Assembly: GCF_020166345.1 (NCBI RefSeq)
Contig: NZ_JAIUJS010000002.1
Span: 1-64,000 of the forward strand
Direction of reading: 5' to 3'
Length of the DNA stretch: 64,000 bases
Source: Winogradskyella vincentii
GTDB taxonomy: Bacteria > Bacteroidota > Bacteroidia > Flavobacteriales > Flavobacteriaceae
This document shows positions 1 to 9,005 of this stretch, piece after piece (position 1 is the stretch's first letter; each line of letters starts with the position of its first letter). The translations under genes were made by a program, and so were the position numbers. Below the pieces are notes generated by a model that saw only the letters and a list, made by a program, of their open reading frames with translations, did not search any database and had not been told where the DNA came from.

Positions 1-2402
1 TTGCCGTATAGCCACGTGGACTCGCTGCTCCAGTCACCGTCAGCTACCGTCTCGTAAGGCATAGGTGCAGTCTGGTCCTGTAACGTGTTTATGTTTTTAA
101 GCGTAAGTGATCTATTATTGTCTGAATAATCTAAGGTTGTGCTGTTCTTTATATCGGTCATTGGATAATAGGCCAACAAATCTGTCCAAGCAACTGTTTG
201 CAAGGTTTTTGTATCCTCAATAGGCTTTGGAACTACTTTTCCTTTAACCAGACCTCCATTGTTCTCAATCTCCTGATAAACCATCTGCTGCAGCTGCTCT
301 GCGATTAGTGCCTTGCTAAATACTCGTACCTCATCAATATTGCCTGCAAAATAATGCATATTTGTGTAATTCATGGAGCGTCTACCTAATTCAAATTTTC
401 CATTCCAAATTCCTGAAGGCTCAAGAGTATTACCAATTAAACTTGAATTGGTCTGCTCATTCTTTAACTCTCCATCTATATAAAAGCTATAAGTACCCGT
501 TACATTATTAAATGTGGCAGCCACATGATGCCACTCTTCAAAATTAATATCTACTCCACTAAACCCCAATAGAACGCCAGTATTGGTGCGCATAGATAGT
601 TTCACATTATTTCCATCAACTGTAAAAAATCTTAAAGCATCGCCTTCTCCTAATATTGTGCTATTAAGATTATTAGTATTGTCTATTTTCACCCAAGCCA
701 TGACGGTAATTTCACCTAAACCATCTATAAGCGCATCTCCACTTAAATAATCGTCACTACCATCGAAATCTATTGTAGCTGACTCAAAATACACATCTAA
801 ATCATCTCTATAATCAAGGTCACCACCAATATATAAATCACCGTCCGTATCAGGAAGTATGGAAGATTCTGGACTATTGATCTCGTCGTTGACGTCCAAC
901 GGGTCGTTGATGTTGCCGCCTTCAAATAGTAAATCTAAACCGTCGTTATCAGAATCTGAAAAAACGACAATAGAACTAGCCATTCCGTTTTCCTCAATGT
1001 CGAGCAAGCCGTCATTGTCTGTATCTAAATCTAAGTTGTCCGGTACTTTATCACCATCAGAATCTATAGGTGTTAATCCTTTACCATATACTAAGTCTAT
1101 ACCACTTTTACTATCATTAGTACCACTTGGAATAACATAACCTATTGAAGTTTGAGCCTCAACATTATCAGGTATGCCATCATTGTCGCTGTCAATATCT
1201 AAGTGATTAAATTTACCATCACCGTCAAAATCTTCACCACTGATAATAACCAGTGCATCAGCATTAAAATCCAAGAACTCACATTGCGTAAAAGACATAC
1301 CAAATTGTCTTAATCTATTGCCAGTTGATGTCTTTATTGCCTGCATTCTCATACTAAAAGAATTACCAATAAATTGATAATAGGCCCTTAGCACTTTTAA
1401 TGTTGAAAAACCTGGCCCCTCTTGCAAACCAGAAGCGCTTATTTGAACATCACTACCTATTACAGAAGTTTCTAAAGAGGTAGGATTCTCAGTACCATAT
1501 GCTGCAGGGTTTATATACTTAACAGACTCTTTGAGACTTCCTCCACCGTCACAATCCCAAGTAATTCCATTAACTCTGAAAATTTCGGTTGATGGTGTAG
1601 TTGTCCCAGCGTTAACAATAGTAAATTCAAATGTTACGCCTGGTGTACCTATACCAGTAAAAGTTATTTCAGTTTGTAAATATGTTGGATTGTCGACGGT
1701 ATCATCATCAATATCAGAAATTATTGCTCCTGTCATCTCAGTAATTTCCATTAATACATCAAAACCTTGTATAGCATTTCCAAAACGATATACAGCTCCT
1801 ACCGTATCGATAGGTCCTGAACTTGCAGCTGGATCATAAACCCCATTTTCAAAAGCTAATTCTGGTAAGGTACATTCAAATCTATCTTCACCTATATTTT
1901 CAACTCCATCACTTATGCCATCTCCATCATCGTCATAATCCAAATAATCAGCTAAACCGTCTTGGTCCGTATCCAATTGAGATGTACAACTTGCATCTCC
2001 ACCACTAACATTAAAATTGATTTGGTGACCAGATGTATTTGCCAATGAGCCAGTATCGTATATTACTTGAGTACCTGCAACATTTACTGAAACATACCCA
2101 CTTGCCCAACCACTTCCTCTAAAATCGTACAATTTTATATAATAATTATTTCCATTAGTTACACAACCTAAATCGTACCTTGAGCCATATTGATCTGTAA
2201 CACCATCAAGAGTACCAGTGTAACATTGATTATCATCACAAATTGTAGCTATGAGGTCATTTGCCGGGTTATAGATTTCAACCTTACCATTAAATGAGGT
2301 ACTACTCCATTTTACGACTATATCTACAGGAGATCTTTGCGCCGACAATGAAAATGTCATTAACATTGTTAACAAGGAGTAAAAAACAATTTTCGTTTTC
2401 AT
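1..2402 (-). CDS. Secreted LamG-domain protein with calcium-binding acidic repeats, probable T9SS cargo (3' end outside window)
   Basis: The frame is open from ATG at 2402 to the window edge (800 codons, no stop), so the C-terminus is missing. Residues 1-22 form a signal peptide ending SLSAQ. Three thrombospondin-type-3-like acidic clusters follow, near residues 139-167, 388-411 and 447-467, with motifs such as DTDQDGLADYLD, DFDGDGKFNHLD and DTDNDGLLDIEE; these normally bind calcium. Residues 538-704 look like a LamG/concanavalin A-like jelly-roll (EWHHVAATFN, FYIDGELK, GNIDEVRVF). The last visible residues (DGDWSSESTWLYG) resemble the short segment that comes before C-terminal regions in flavobacterial T9SS cargo. 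A T9SS sorting domain is therefore expected outside the window but is not seen. The likely role is a large surface or secreted adhesin or polysaccharide-binding protein; the ligand is unknown. Confidence 0.85.
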   Translation of the reverse strand, partial: MKTKIVFYSLLTMLMTFSLSAQRSPVDIVVKWSSTSFNGKVEIYNPANDLIATICDDNQCYTGTLDGVTDQYGSRYDLGCVTNGNNYYIKLYDFRGSGWASGYVSVNVAGTQVIYDTGSLANTSGHQINFNVSGGDASCTSQLDTDQDGLADYLDYDDDGDGISDGVENIGEDRFECTLPELAFENGVYDPAASSGPIDTVGAVYRFGNAIQGFDVLMEITEMTGAIISDIDDDTVDNPTYLQTEITFTGIGTPGVTFEFTIVNAGTTTPSTEIFRVNGITWDCDGGGSLKESVKYINPAAYGTENPTSLETSVIGSDVQISASGLQEGPGFSTLKVLRAYYQFIGNSFSMRMQAIKTSTGNRLRQFGMSFTQCEFLDFNADALVIISGEDFDGDGKFNHLDIDSDNDGIPDNVEAQTSIGYVIPSGTNDSKSGIDLVYGKGLTPIDSDGDKVPDNLDLDTDNDGLLDIEENGMASSIVVFSDSDNDGLDLLFEGGNINDPLDVNDEINSPESSILPDTDGDLYIGGDLDYRDDLDVYFESATIDFDGSDDYLSGDALIDGLGEITVMAWVKIDNTNNLNSTILGEGDALRFFTVDGNNVKLSMRTNTGVLLGFSGVDINFEEWHHVAATFNNVTGTYSFYIDGELKNEQTNSSLIGNTLEPSGIWNGKFELGRRSMNYTNMHYFAGNIDEVRVFSKALIAEQLQQMVYQEIENNGGLVKGKVVPKPIEDTKTLQTVAWTDLLAYYPMTDIKNSTTLDYSDNNRSLTLKNINTLQDQTAPMPYETVADGDWSSESTWLYG

Positions 2403-2708
2403 AATTATTCAATAAAATAGATTCATGGGTAGTTATAAGACACATATAACACACATGAGTCACATCTAACATGATGAACTAAAATTATTTCTTTGTCAAT
2501 GGAGGTAAAAGCGAGAGGGAAAAAAGACGTTATTTAAATCTCTTTAAAACAACGACTTATACATACAATAGTAACAAAATGTAATTTGGTAAGCAAGAAA
2601 AGTGCTATTTTTTTTCGATAAAACGTATTATTTATACGATAAAGTGTTATTCGAAAAAAGTTGAAAGGCTGAAAAAAATCGTTGAAAAACCTAGTGTTTT
2701 CAAGGATT
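2403..2708. other. Intergenic region with AT-rich repeats
   Basis: No convincing gene lies in these 306 bases between the radA stop and the start of the LamG protein. The region must hold the LamG promoter, but no clean TAnnTTTG box was found. Around 2610-2659 there are two nearby copies of CGATAAA (2616-2622 and 2637-2643, 21 bp apart). Flanking arms TTTTTTCGA and TCGAAAAAA (2610-2618 and 2651-2659) could form a weak terminator hairpin for radA or a regulator site. Confidence 0.5.
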
Positions 2709-4067
2709 CTAGGTTAAATGATGGATTATATCTTCAATCTTTGACACCTTTTGAACTACAATTAATGTATTCTTAATTGAAATTTTACTATACTTTGAAA
2801 TGAAAATCGTACTAAAACCTAATTTTTCTGCTTCTAATATACGTTGTTCGACTCGCTGAACTGGCCTTATCTCACCCGATAAACCAACCTCTGCTGCAAA
2901 ACAAAAGTCACTTGGTAAAGCCATATCTTCATTACTTGATAATATGGCAGCTACAACCGCCAAATCTATCGCTGGATCATCAACGGTTATTCCTCCAGTT
3001 ATATTTAAAAACACGTCTTTTGCTCCCAATCTGAAACCAGCACGCTTTTCTAAAATAGCTAATATCATATTAAGCCGTTTTGCATTAAATCCTGTGGCAG
3101 ATCTCTGTGGTGTACCATAAACAGCTGTGCTAACCAAAGCTTGGACTTCAATCATTAACGGCCTTAAACCTTCTAACGTCGCAGCAACAGCATTTCCAGA
3201 TAATTCTCCATCTTTTTCAGAAATTAGAATTTCAGAAGGATTAGAAACTTCCCTTAAACCAGAACCCTGCATTTCATAAATTCCTAATTCATTTGTTGAT
3301 CCAAATCTATTTTTGTTAGCCCTTAATACTCTAAACACATGATTTCTATCACCTTCAAACTGCAAAACAGTATCTACCATATGCTCTAAAATCTTTGGAC
3401 CGGCAATATGACCATCCTTTGTAATATGGCCAATTAATAAAACAGGTGTTGCCGTTTCCTTTGCGAATTTAATTAGTTCAGTTGTACACTCTTTAATCTG
3501 AGAAATACTTCCTGCTGAGGATTCAATAAAATCACTATGTAACGTTTGAATAGAATCTATAATTACAATTTCAGGTTTTAGGCTTTCAATTTGCTTAAAT
3601 ATATTCTGGGTTTTTGTCTCAGTTAAAATATAACAGCTCTCGCTACTAGGATTAACGCGTTCTGCACGCATTTTAATTTGTCGCTGACTTTCTTCTCCTG
3701 AGACATAGAGTGTTTTATAATTTATATTTAGGGCAATTTGGAGTAATAAAGTACTCTTACCAATCCCTGGTTCTCCACCTAAGAGTGTTAAGGAACCATT
3801 TACCATACCACCTCCTAAAACTCTATTAAATTCATTGTCTTGTAAATCTAATCTTGCTTCTTGAGACGTATCAATTTCATTTATTTTTAATGGTTTTGAA
3901 ATTCTAGTACCAGCCTGACTCTGTGTTTTCCAATTGCTTTTTTCAGGTTTTTGTATGACCTCTTCCGCAATTGTATTCCATTCTTTACAAGAGGTGCATT
4001 GTCCTTGCCATTTAGCAAACTGACTACCACAGTTTTGACAAAAAAAAGTTGTTTTTACTTTAGCCAT
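2709..4067 (-). CDS. radA: DNA repair protein RadA (Sms)
   Basis: A RecA-like ATPase that acts on branched recombination intermediates. At 452 residues it has the normal family length. An N-terminal C4 zinc finger is present (C10, C13, C24, C27). Walker A is GGEPGIGKS at residues 97-105, Walker B ends at D171 in EIVIIDS, and the RadA signature KNRFG is at 252-256. The C-terminal third is the Lon-protease-like domain, which has no proteolytic role in this family. The ATG start places the zinc finger correctly. It follows the two esterase-like genes on the same strand after a 194-bp gap, so it may have its own promoter. Confidence 0.97.
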   Translation of the reverse strand: MAKVKTTFFCQNCGSQFAKWQGQCTSCKEWNTIAEEVIQKPEKSNWKTQSQAGTRISKPLKINEIDTSQEARLDLQDNEFNRVLGGGMVNGSLTLLGGEPGIGKSTLLLQIALNINYKTLYVSGEESQRQIKMRAERVNPSSESCYILTETKTQNIFKQIESLKPEIVIIDSIQTLHSDFIESSAGSISQIKECTTELIKFAKETATPVLLIGHITKDGHIAGPKILEHMVDTVLQFEGDRNHVFRVLRANKNRFGSTNELGIYEMQGSGLREVSNPSEILISEKDGELSGNAVAATLEGLRPLMIEVQALVSTAVYGTPQRSATGFNAKRLNMILAILEKRAGFRLGAKDVFLNITGGITVDDPAIDLAVVAAILSSNEDMALPSDFCFAAEVGLSGEIRPVQRVEQRILEAEKLGFSTIFISKYSKISIKNTLIVVQKVSKIEDIIHHLT

Positions 4068-4261
4068 TTAAATATTGGATGATCTGTGCTTTAGATAAAA
4101 GCATGGCTAAATTAAGATAAATTTAGTTGATGTCTTTAAACCAATTTATAATTGTGAGAATTTTTATAGTAGCGATTTTTGATGTAAGTTTTGTCGATAT
4201 AAATAGCTTGATTTTATCATAAAGAGCTTCGAAAAAATAGTCTGTTGATGGTGTTCTTTTT

Positions 4262-5446
4262 TTAGTTGTCTTCATCATCCTCCTCCTCTCCTTCATCATT
4301 ATCTGTATCTACAACTGTTAATTCATCAATTTTCGAAAAAATGAATTCTCTATTTATATGGCTAACATCCTCTAATGTTAATGCTGATTCATATAGCTTT
4401 TTGGCCTTTTTAGTTTTACCAACTTTCTCAGCATATTGTGCTAGATAATATGTTCCTAAAAGAGATTCTGGGTCTAACTTCTTGGCCAATTTCCCAATTT
4501 TCTCAAGTGATTCTAAATCTTCACGTTGCTCCGCTATTTTAACAACCTTATCAAATTCTTCTTCAGTAATTGGTTTTTTAATCCCAAATAAATCTTCAAT
4601 CCTCTTGTATCTATCTACCAAGTACTTGTCTAATGTGCCTTCGTAAGGCAAAACTTTTTCTTCAAGTTCTTTTTCTCTTAGAGGTTTATATAACTCAAAT
4701 ATTTTATCAAAAGATCTTGCAATGGCACTTGTTACCAAAGTGTAGTGAGTGTCATTCTTAAAATCGTCAAAGTAATAGGTTAAGTATTGATTATTAACCT
4801 GTGATATTTGACCATCTGCGTCAATCACAGCGTCTCTTATACCAGGTAAATCCTTGTCTGAAGTTGCCATGTAATAGAAAATGTCATCTTTGAAAAATTC
4901 TAATCGTTCACCTAAGTAATCCTTAACTGTGCCAGACAAATCTGGACTTAAACATACATAAGCATCAAATAATGGATCTTCTTTGAATAAATAGGAATTA
5001 ATAAAATTTCCCATAAGGTCATGACCTACTGCGACTTTAAATTTACTAGTCTTATATTCACTGTCTAAATAAGGAATTAGCTCATCTGCAACAAACTCAT
5101 GAAAACGAAGTCCGGATTCCTTTGGCAATCCTGTAACCTCATCACAATATCCATCATAAAAACGTTCGTTTGCTTGCACAACACCAACAACAATGGAGCT
5201 TGGCATATCATCAAAATAGGTCTGAAATTGAAGTTGACCAACTACTGGTTCAAATAAATAATCTCCGTCAAATACAATAATTAATGGATGTATTATCTCG
5301 GAATCAGGATTATAATCATTCGGAAGTTTGATTTTTAATTGCCTAACTGCATTTAGTTTTGAAGATGCAATTTCGTCATAAGTAATTTGAGCGAATAGCT
5401 GACACAAAAAGGCATTCAATAAAACTATTAGAATAGTCTTCTTCAT
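4262..5446 (-). CDS. Secreted esterase-fold (PF00756-like) protein with TPR-like tail; nucleophile Ser replaced by Asp (copy 1)
   Basis: This 394-residue protein has a signal peptide (residues 1-20, ending QLFAQ), an alpha/beta-hydrolase core resembling the putative-esterase family (HPLIIVFDGDYLF near 53-65), a helical region from about 300 with TPR-like spacing, and a very acidic C-terminus. At the nucleophile elbow, where esterases have GHSxGG, it reads GHDLMGN, so Asp143 sits at the Ser position. A His remains near the expected catalytic His (NDTHYTLV). It is a tandem paralogue of the gene at 5524, and both share D143. The role is unknown: either a hydrolase using an Asp nucleophile, or a non-catalytic binding protein. 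It lies in a run with panC, panD and a UPF0104-type membrane protein. Confidence 0.8.
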   Translation of the reverse strand: MKKTILIVLLNAFLCQLFAQITYDEIASSKLNAVRQLKIKLPNDYNPDSEIIHPLIIVFDGDYLFEPVVGQLQFQTYFDDMPSSIVVGVVQANERFYDGYCDEVTGLPKESGLRFHEFVADELIPYLDSEYKTSKFKVAVGHDLMGNFINSYLFKEDPLFDAYVCLSPDLSGTVKDYLGERLEFFKDDIFYYMATSDKDLPGIRDAVIDADGQISQVNNQYLTYYFDDFKNDTHYTLVTSAIARSFDKIFELYKPLREKELEEKVLPYEGTLDKYLVDRYKRIEDLFGIKKPITEEEFDKVVKIAEQREDLESLEKIGKLAKKLDPESLLGTYYLAQYAEKVGKTKKAKKLYESALTLEDVSHINREFIFSKIDELTVVDTDNDEGEEEDDEDN

Positions 5447-5523
5447 TAATAAGTAGGTTTAGTTTTGGTCTACCAAACATACTAATTAATCGGTAATCTG
5501 TAAATTTTTTTCGATGAAATGCA

Positions 5524-6672
5524 TTAATTTTTTAAAGCATCTTGGGCGTCATACATTTTATCTAGCATTATTTCTTTATCAATATACTGAGATGGCTCTA
5601 GTAACAAACCTGCCTTGTAGCGCAACAATGCTCTTTTATAGTTTCCTTCTTTCTCATGAAACATACCCATATAGTACGCACTTAGCATTGAATTTGGGTA
5701 TTCCTTCTTTACCAACTTTGCTAAATTCTCCAGCGACTCTAAATCATTTTTTTTGTTAGATGCAGAAGCTATTGCTCTAATATCATTTTCTATCAATTTT
5801 TTCTCAAACCCATAGAAATATTCAATATCCTCATATTTTTTGGTCAGATATTCAAAGGGAGAACCTTCAAATGGAATTATTTTTTCATTATACTCTTTAC
5901 CGTTTATAGGTTTATATAATGCAAATATTTCGTTTAAGGCCTTAGGTATACCTCTTCCTACTAAGGAATAATGATTGGCATCTTCAAAATCATCAAACTT
6001 ATATTGAAGCTTTTCATTTTCTACTAATTTTAGTTTTGCATCGCATTCAATAATTGAATTGCGGAGAAATCTAATATCGGCATCAGCAGTTGCCATATAA
6101 TAAAAAGATTCTTGTTCTATTAGGGCCAATCTCTCTTTTAATCTATCTGCCATTTTCGGAGCTAAATCCGGACTTAAAGCAATGAAGGCTCGAAAAATTG
6201 GTTTATCCTTAAATAAATAGTAATTGATGAAATTCGCTCCTAAATCATGACCAGCTATAATTCTATAATTAGAAGCTGAATAATTATTTTCTATAAATGG
6301 TATTAATTCTGATGCTAAAAATTCATAGAAATTTGCGCCTTCTGCAATGGGTAAAAAGTTGTCTTCGTCATAATAAAAATCATCCTCTCGAGTATTTCCT
6401 TGTTTCACGCCTACAACAATACAATCAGGTATATCTTCCCAATAGGCCTGATAGTCTATATTCCCTGCAACGGGCTCAAATAGATAATCACCGTCAAGTA
6501 CAATAACTAAAGGATAGGATCTTTTACTTTCAGGATCATAATTTCTTGGTAACTGTATTTTCAGTTCCCTCGATCCATCTAACTTTTTTGACTCAATAGT
6601 TTCATAAAGTGCTTGTGAATTAGTGATACATACTGAAAAAATAATTAAGAGTAAAGTATATAAATTCTTCAT
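5524..6672 (-). CDS. Secreted esterase-fold (PF00756-like) protein with TPR-like tail; nucleophile Ser replaced by Asp (copy 2)
   Basis: This 382-residue paralogue of the downstream gene has the same architecture: signal peptide (1-20, ending TNSQ), hydrolase core with VIVLDGDYLFEP near residues 57-68, and a helical C-terminal repeat region with TPR-like character (YYMGMFHEKEGNYKRALL). The elbow is GHDLGAN with Asp143 in place of Ser, as in copy 1. The sentence-level match SPDL after the elbow and NHYSLV near the His position are also shared. The 77-bp gap to copy 1 and 43-bp gap from the UPF0104-type gene suggest one operon. No substrate can be assigned. The acidic C-terminal tail of copy 1 is absent here. 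Confidence 0.8.
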   Translation of the reverse strand: MKNLYTLLLIIFSVCITNSQALYETIESKKLDGSRELKIQLPRNYDPESKRSYPLVIVLDGDYLFEPVAGNIDYQAYWEDIPDCIVVGVKQGNTREDDFYYDEDNFLPIAEGANFYEFLASELIPFIENNYSASNYRIIAGHDLGANFINYYLFKDKPIFRAFIALSPDLAPKMADRLKERLALIEQESFYYMATADADIRFLRNSIIECDAKLKLVENEKLQYKFDDFEDANHYSLVGRGIPKALNEIFALYKPINGKEYNEKIIPFEGSPFEYLTKKYEDIEYFYGFEKKLIENDIRAIASASNKKNDLESLENLAKLVKKEYPNSMLSAYYMGMFHEKEGNYKRALLRYKAGLLLEPSQYIDKEIMLDKMYDAQDALKN

Positions 6673-6715
6673 TGGTAGATTGACTTATAAAGTTAAAGCA
6701 AGGTAAAAAATATTT

Positions 6716-7675
6716 CTAAACAGCGCGTTTCTTTCTATTGTAGATAGGTAGATATAGTAATGAAATTCCTCCTAAAATAATAATCACAATGGTTTGTGAA
6801 GACCACATAATCCAGCCGAATGCTCTGCTCGGATCTTCTGGCAAACTAAAAAGTAAAAATGCAATTACAATTGCTTCAGGAAATGAGCCGATTCCACCAT
6901 TTGTCGCAGCGATACTGAAACTGGCTAGAATAAATCCAATCAATACAGGTGCTAAGGATATCCCTTCTAAATCTGGCAAGGATAAAGTAGTAACATAAAA
7001 CATCAATAGATACATCATCCAAATGAATACAGTATGAAAAATGAAAGACCACTTACGCTTCATTTTAAAAATGCTCAGAGCTCCTTCAATCAATCCATTT
7101 ATGAAGGATTTTATTTTTATGGCAAAACTAGATTTGCTCCTTTTTACAAAGCCTAATATCAAGGCAATCATCAATAGCAAAATAAGGAGACCAATAATGA
7201 GCGTTTGAGGACGGAATTTTTCAACAAAAAAATTGAATATAAATTCAAATTCTAAAAAAAGTGCAACAGCAATTATAATAAGTAGCATTATTGTGTCTGC
7301 CACACGTTCTGCAACTATTGTCCCAAATCCTTTTTCAAATGGGACATTTTCATAATTGGTTAATATTGAAGCTCTTGCAATTTCTCCTGCTCTAGGTATA
7401 GTAAAGTTTATGAGATATGCAGAATACACTGCCATAAAGCTATTGGCAAGTTTTGGTTTATATCCCAAAGGTTCTGCCATAAACAGCCATCTGTAAGCAC
7501 GAGATGTATGACTAAGTATACCCAAAAAAACCCCTAGAAAAATCCAAAGGTAGTTAGCATTCTTAAAATATTGAACTAATGTAGAAATTGATATTTGAGA
7601 TAACGAATACCAAACCAATAATATACCCAACAAAAGTGGCAATACAATTTTTAGAATTGGCTTTGTTTTACTCAA
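6716..7675 (-). CDS. Lysylphosphatidylglycerol synthase transmembrane region-like membrane protein (UPF0104 / YbhN family)
   Basis: The 319 residues contain about eight hydrophobic helices and match the flippase-like UPF0104 family: an early LVQYFKNANYLWIFLG, a conserved RAYRWLFMAEPLG loop, PRAGEIARA near the middle and a GGIGSFPEA loop late in the protein. These landmarks are usual in YbhN/AglD2-type proteins, thought to act on lipids or lipid-linked sugars at the inner membrane. No catalytic lysyltransferase domain is attached. The start is TTG (7675), four bases after the panD stop, so translation is probably coupled to panD. The substrate cannot be deduced from sequence. Confidence 0.85.
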   Translation of the reverse strand: MSKTKPILKIVLPLLLGILLVWYSLSQISISTLVQYFKNANYLWIFLGVFLGILSHTSRAYRWLFMAEPLGYKPKLANSFMAVYSAYLINFTIPRAGEIARASILTNYENVPFEKGFGTIVAERVADTIMLLIIIAVALFLEFEFIFNFFVEKFRPQTLIIGLLILLLMIALILGFVKRSKSSFAIKIKSFINGLIEGALSIFKMKRKWSFIFHTVFIWMMYLLMFYVTTLSLPDLEGISLAPVLIGFILASFSIAATNGGIGSFPEAIVIAFLLFSLPEDPSRAFGWIMWSSQTIVIIILGGISLLYLPIYNRKKRAV

Positions 7676-7679
7676 AAGA

Positions 7680-8030
7680 TTACTTTAGAAGATTGGTTTC
7701 TTCATCCGGAAATACCAAAGATGGTTTAAAAACTTTGGCTTCTTCTATATCCATAAATGCATAAGTGATTAATATTAAAATATCACCAACCGCGACTTTT
7801 CTTGCCGCAGCACCATTTAAAGTTATTTCCCCAGTATTACGTGGTCCTGGTATACAGTAGGTTTCTAAACGTTCACCATTGTTATTATTTACAATTTGAA
7901 CCTTTTCTCCCTGTATAATGTTTGCTGCATCCATTAAATCTTCATCAATAGTTATACTACCAATATAATTAAGATCCGCACCTGTACATTTTACACGATG
8001 AATTTTAGATTTGACAACTTGAATTTGCAT
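7680..8030 (-). CDS. panD: Aspartate 1-decarboxylase (pyruvoyl proenzyme)
   Basis: Makes beta-alanine from aspartate for pantothenate and CoA synthesis. The 116-residue proenzyme has the self-cleavage site Gly24-Ser25 in [10 protein letters not shown]; Ser25 becomes the pyruvoyl cofactor. The essential Lys9 and the later motifs [14 protein letters not shown] and [10 protein letters not shown] are present. ATG start at 8030, 13 bp after panC. Together panC and panD give the beta-alanine branch and the final condensation of the pathway in one transcript. Confidence 0.97.
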   Translation of the reverse strand: MQIQVVKSKIHRVKCTGADLNYIGSITIDEDLMDAANIIQGEKVQIVNNNNGERLETYCIPGPRNTGEITLNGAAARKVAVGDILILITYAFMDIEEAKVFKPSLVFPDEETNLLK

Positions 8031-8043
8031 GAGGCAAAAATAA

Positions 8044-8895
8044 TTAATTTAAAGCGATATTGTCTATTAATCTTATATCGCCTGCATAAACTGCAATAAA
8101 CGCTCTATACGTTTTTTCTTTTGACTTTCTTTTTACTGGTTTTAAGGTTGAAGTATCTGCAATTGTGAAATATTCTAATTTTAACAACGGTTGCATTTTA
8201 AATTGCTTTTCAACCCATTCCGTAACTTTTTTAGCACTTTTTGTGCCAAACTGTATTTTGGCAGATTTTAAAGTTCTGTATATAAACGGCGCCACTTCTC
8301 TATGATGATTTGTTAATCTTGTATTTCTCGAGCTCATTGCCAAACCATCATCTGTTCTGTGAATTGAACAACCTATTACCTGAACTGGTATATCATGTAA
8401 TTCCACCAATTTTTTGATTATTTGCAATTGCTGATAATCTTTTTCACCAAAGTAAGTATTATGAGGTTTAACAATTTCAAACAAGCGCTTCACTATAGTA
8501 CCTACGCCATCAAAATGACCATCTCTGAAAGCACCTTCCATTTCATTTTCAAGACCATCAAAAGTAAAAGTATCTGACGTTACTTTTTGCCCATAAATAT
8601 CTTCAGCATTTGGTGCGTAAACAATTATTTTCTTCTCGCTAACAGTGCTTAAAAGAGCAACATCTTTTTGAAGTGTTCTTGGGTATTTTACAAGATCTTC
8701 TTTATTGTCAAATTGTGTCGGATTTACAAAAATTGAGACAACAACAATGTCATTTTGACTTAATGCCTTTTCGACCAATGAAAGATGTCCTTCATGAAGT
8801 GCGCCCATTGTAGGAACCAAACCAATGGTCTTATCCTTTTCTTTTAACTCACCGATATGAGTTGACAACTTATTTTTTTTATGATAAATTTTCAA
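8044..8895 (-). CDS. panC: Pantothenate synthetase (pantoate--beta-alanine ligase)
   Basis: Joins pantoate and beta-alanine using ATP. The 283 residues show the class I nucleotidyltransferase signature [14 protein letters not shown] (HxGH-type) near 29-42, FVNPTQF, the pantoate-binding region FGEKDYQQL, and the KMSKS-like loop AMSSRNTRL. The reading frame begins with TTG at 8895, which keeps the usual N-terminal length. It is the first gene of the leftward panC-panD-UPF0104-esterase run and diverges from the starch-synthase-like gene at 9006. Confidence 0.96.
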   Translation of the reverse strand: MKIYHKKNKLSTHIGELKEKDKTIGLVPTMGALHEGHLSLVEKALSQNDIVVVSIFVNPTQFDNKEDLVKYPRTLQKDVALLSTVSEKKIIVYAPNAEDIYGQKVTSDTFTFDGLENEMEGAFRDGHFDGVGTIVKRLFEIVKPHNTYFGEKDYQQLQIIKKLVELHDIPVQVIGCSIHRTDDGLAMSSRNTRLTNHHREVAPFIYRTLKSAKIQFGTKSAKKVTEWVEKQFKMQPLLKLEYFTIADTSTLKPVKRKSKEKTYRAFIAVYAGDIRLIDNIALN

Positions 8896-8959
8896 TTCTC
8901 TTTGTAAAATTTAACGCGTGCAAACTTAATATTTTACTGGCAATCTGCACAAAATTTTG

Positions 8960-8967
8960 TAATTTTG
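8960..8967 (+). promoter_or_regulatory. Probable -10 box (TAATTTTG) of the starch-synthase-like gene
   Basis: TAATTTTG matches the Bacteroidota -10 form TAnnTTTG and lies 38 bp before the ATG at 9006. A clear TTTG -33 box at the right spacing was not found, so this is a partial match. Confidence 0.45.
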
Positions 8968-9005
8968 CATGTTTTTTACTTTTAATTTTTAAAAGCAACT
9001 GATTT

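Noticed and set aside
2610-2660. A dif-like chromosome dimer resolution site in the AT-rich palindromic stretch
   Set aside because: The two arms do not have the 11-6-11 XerC/XerD layout, and the inner and outer arms do not share a centre.
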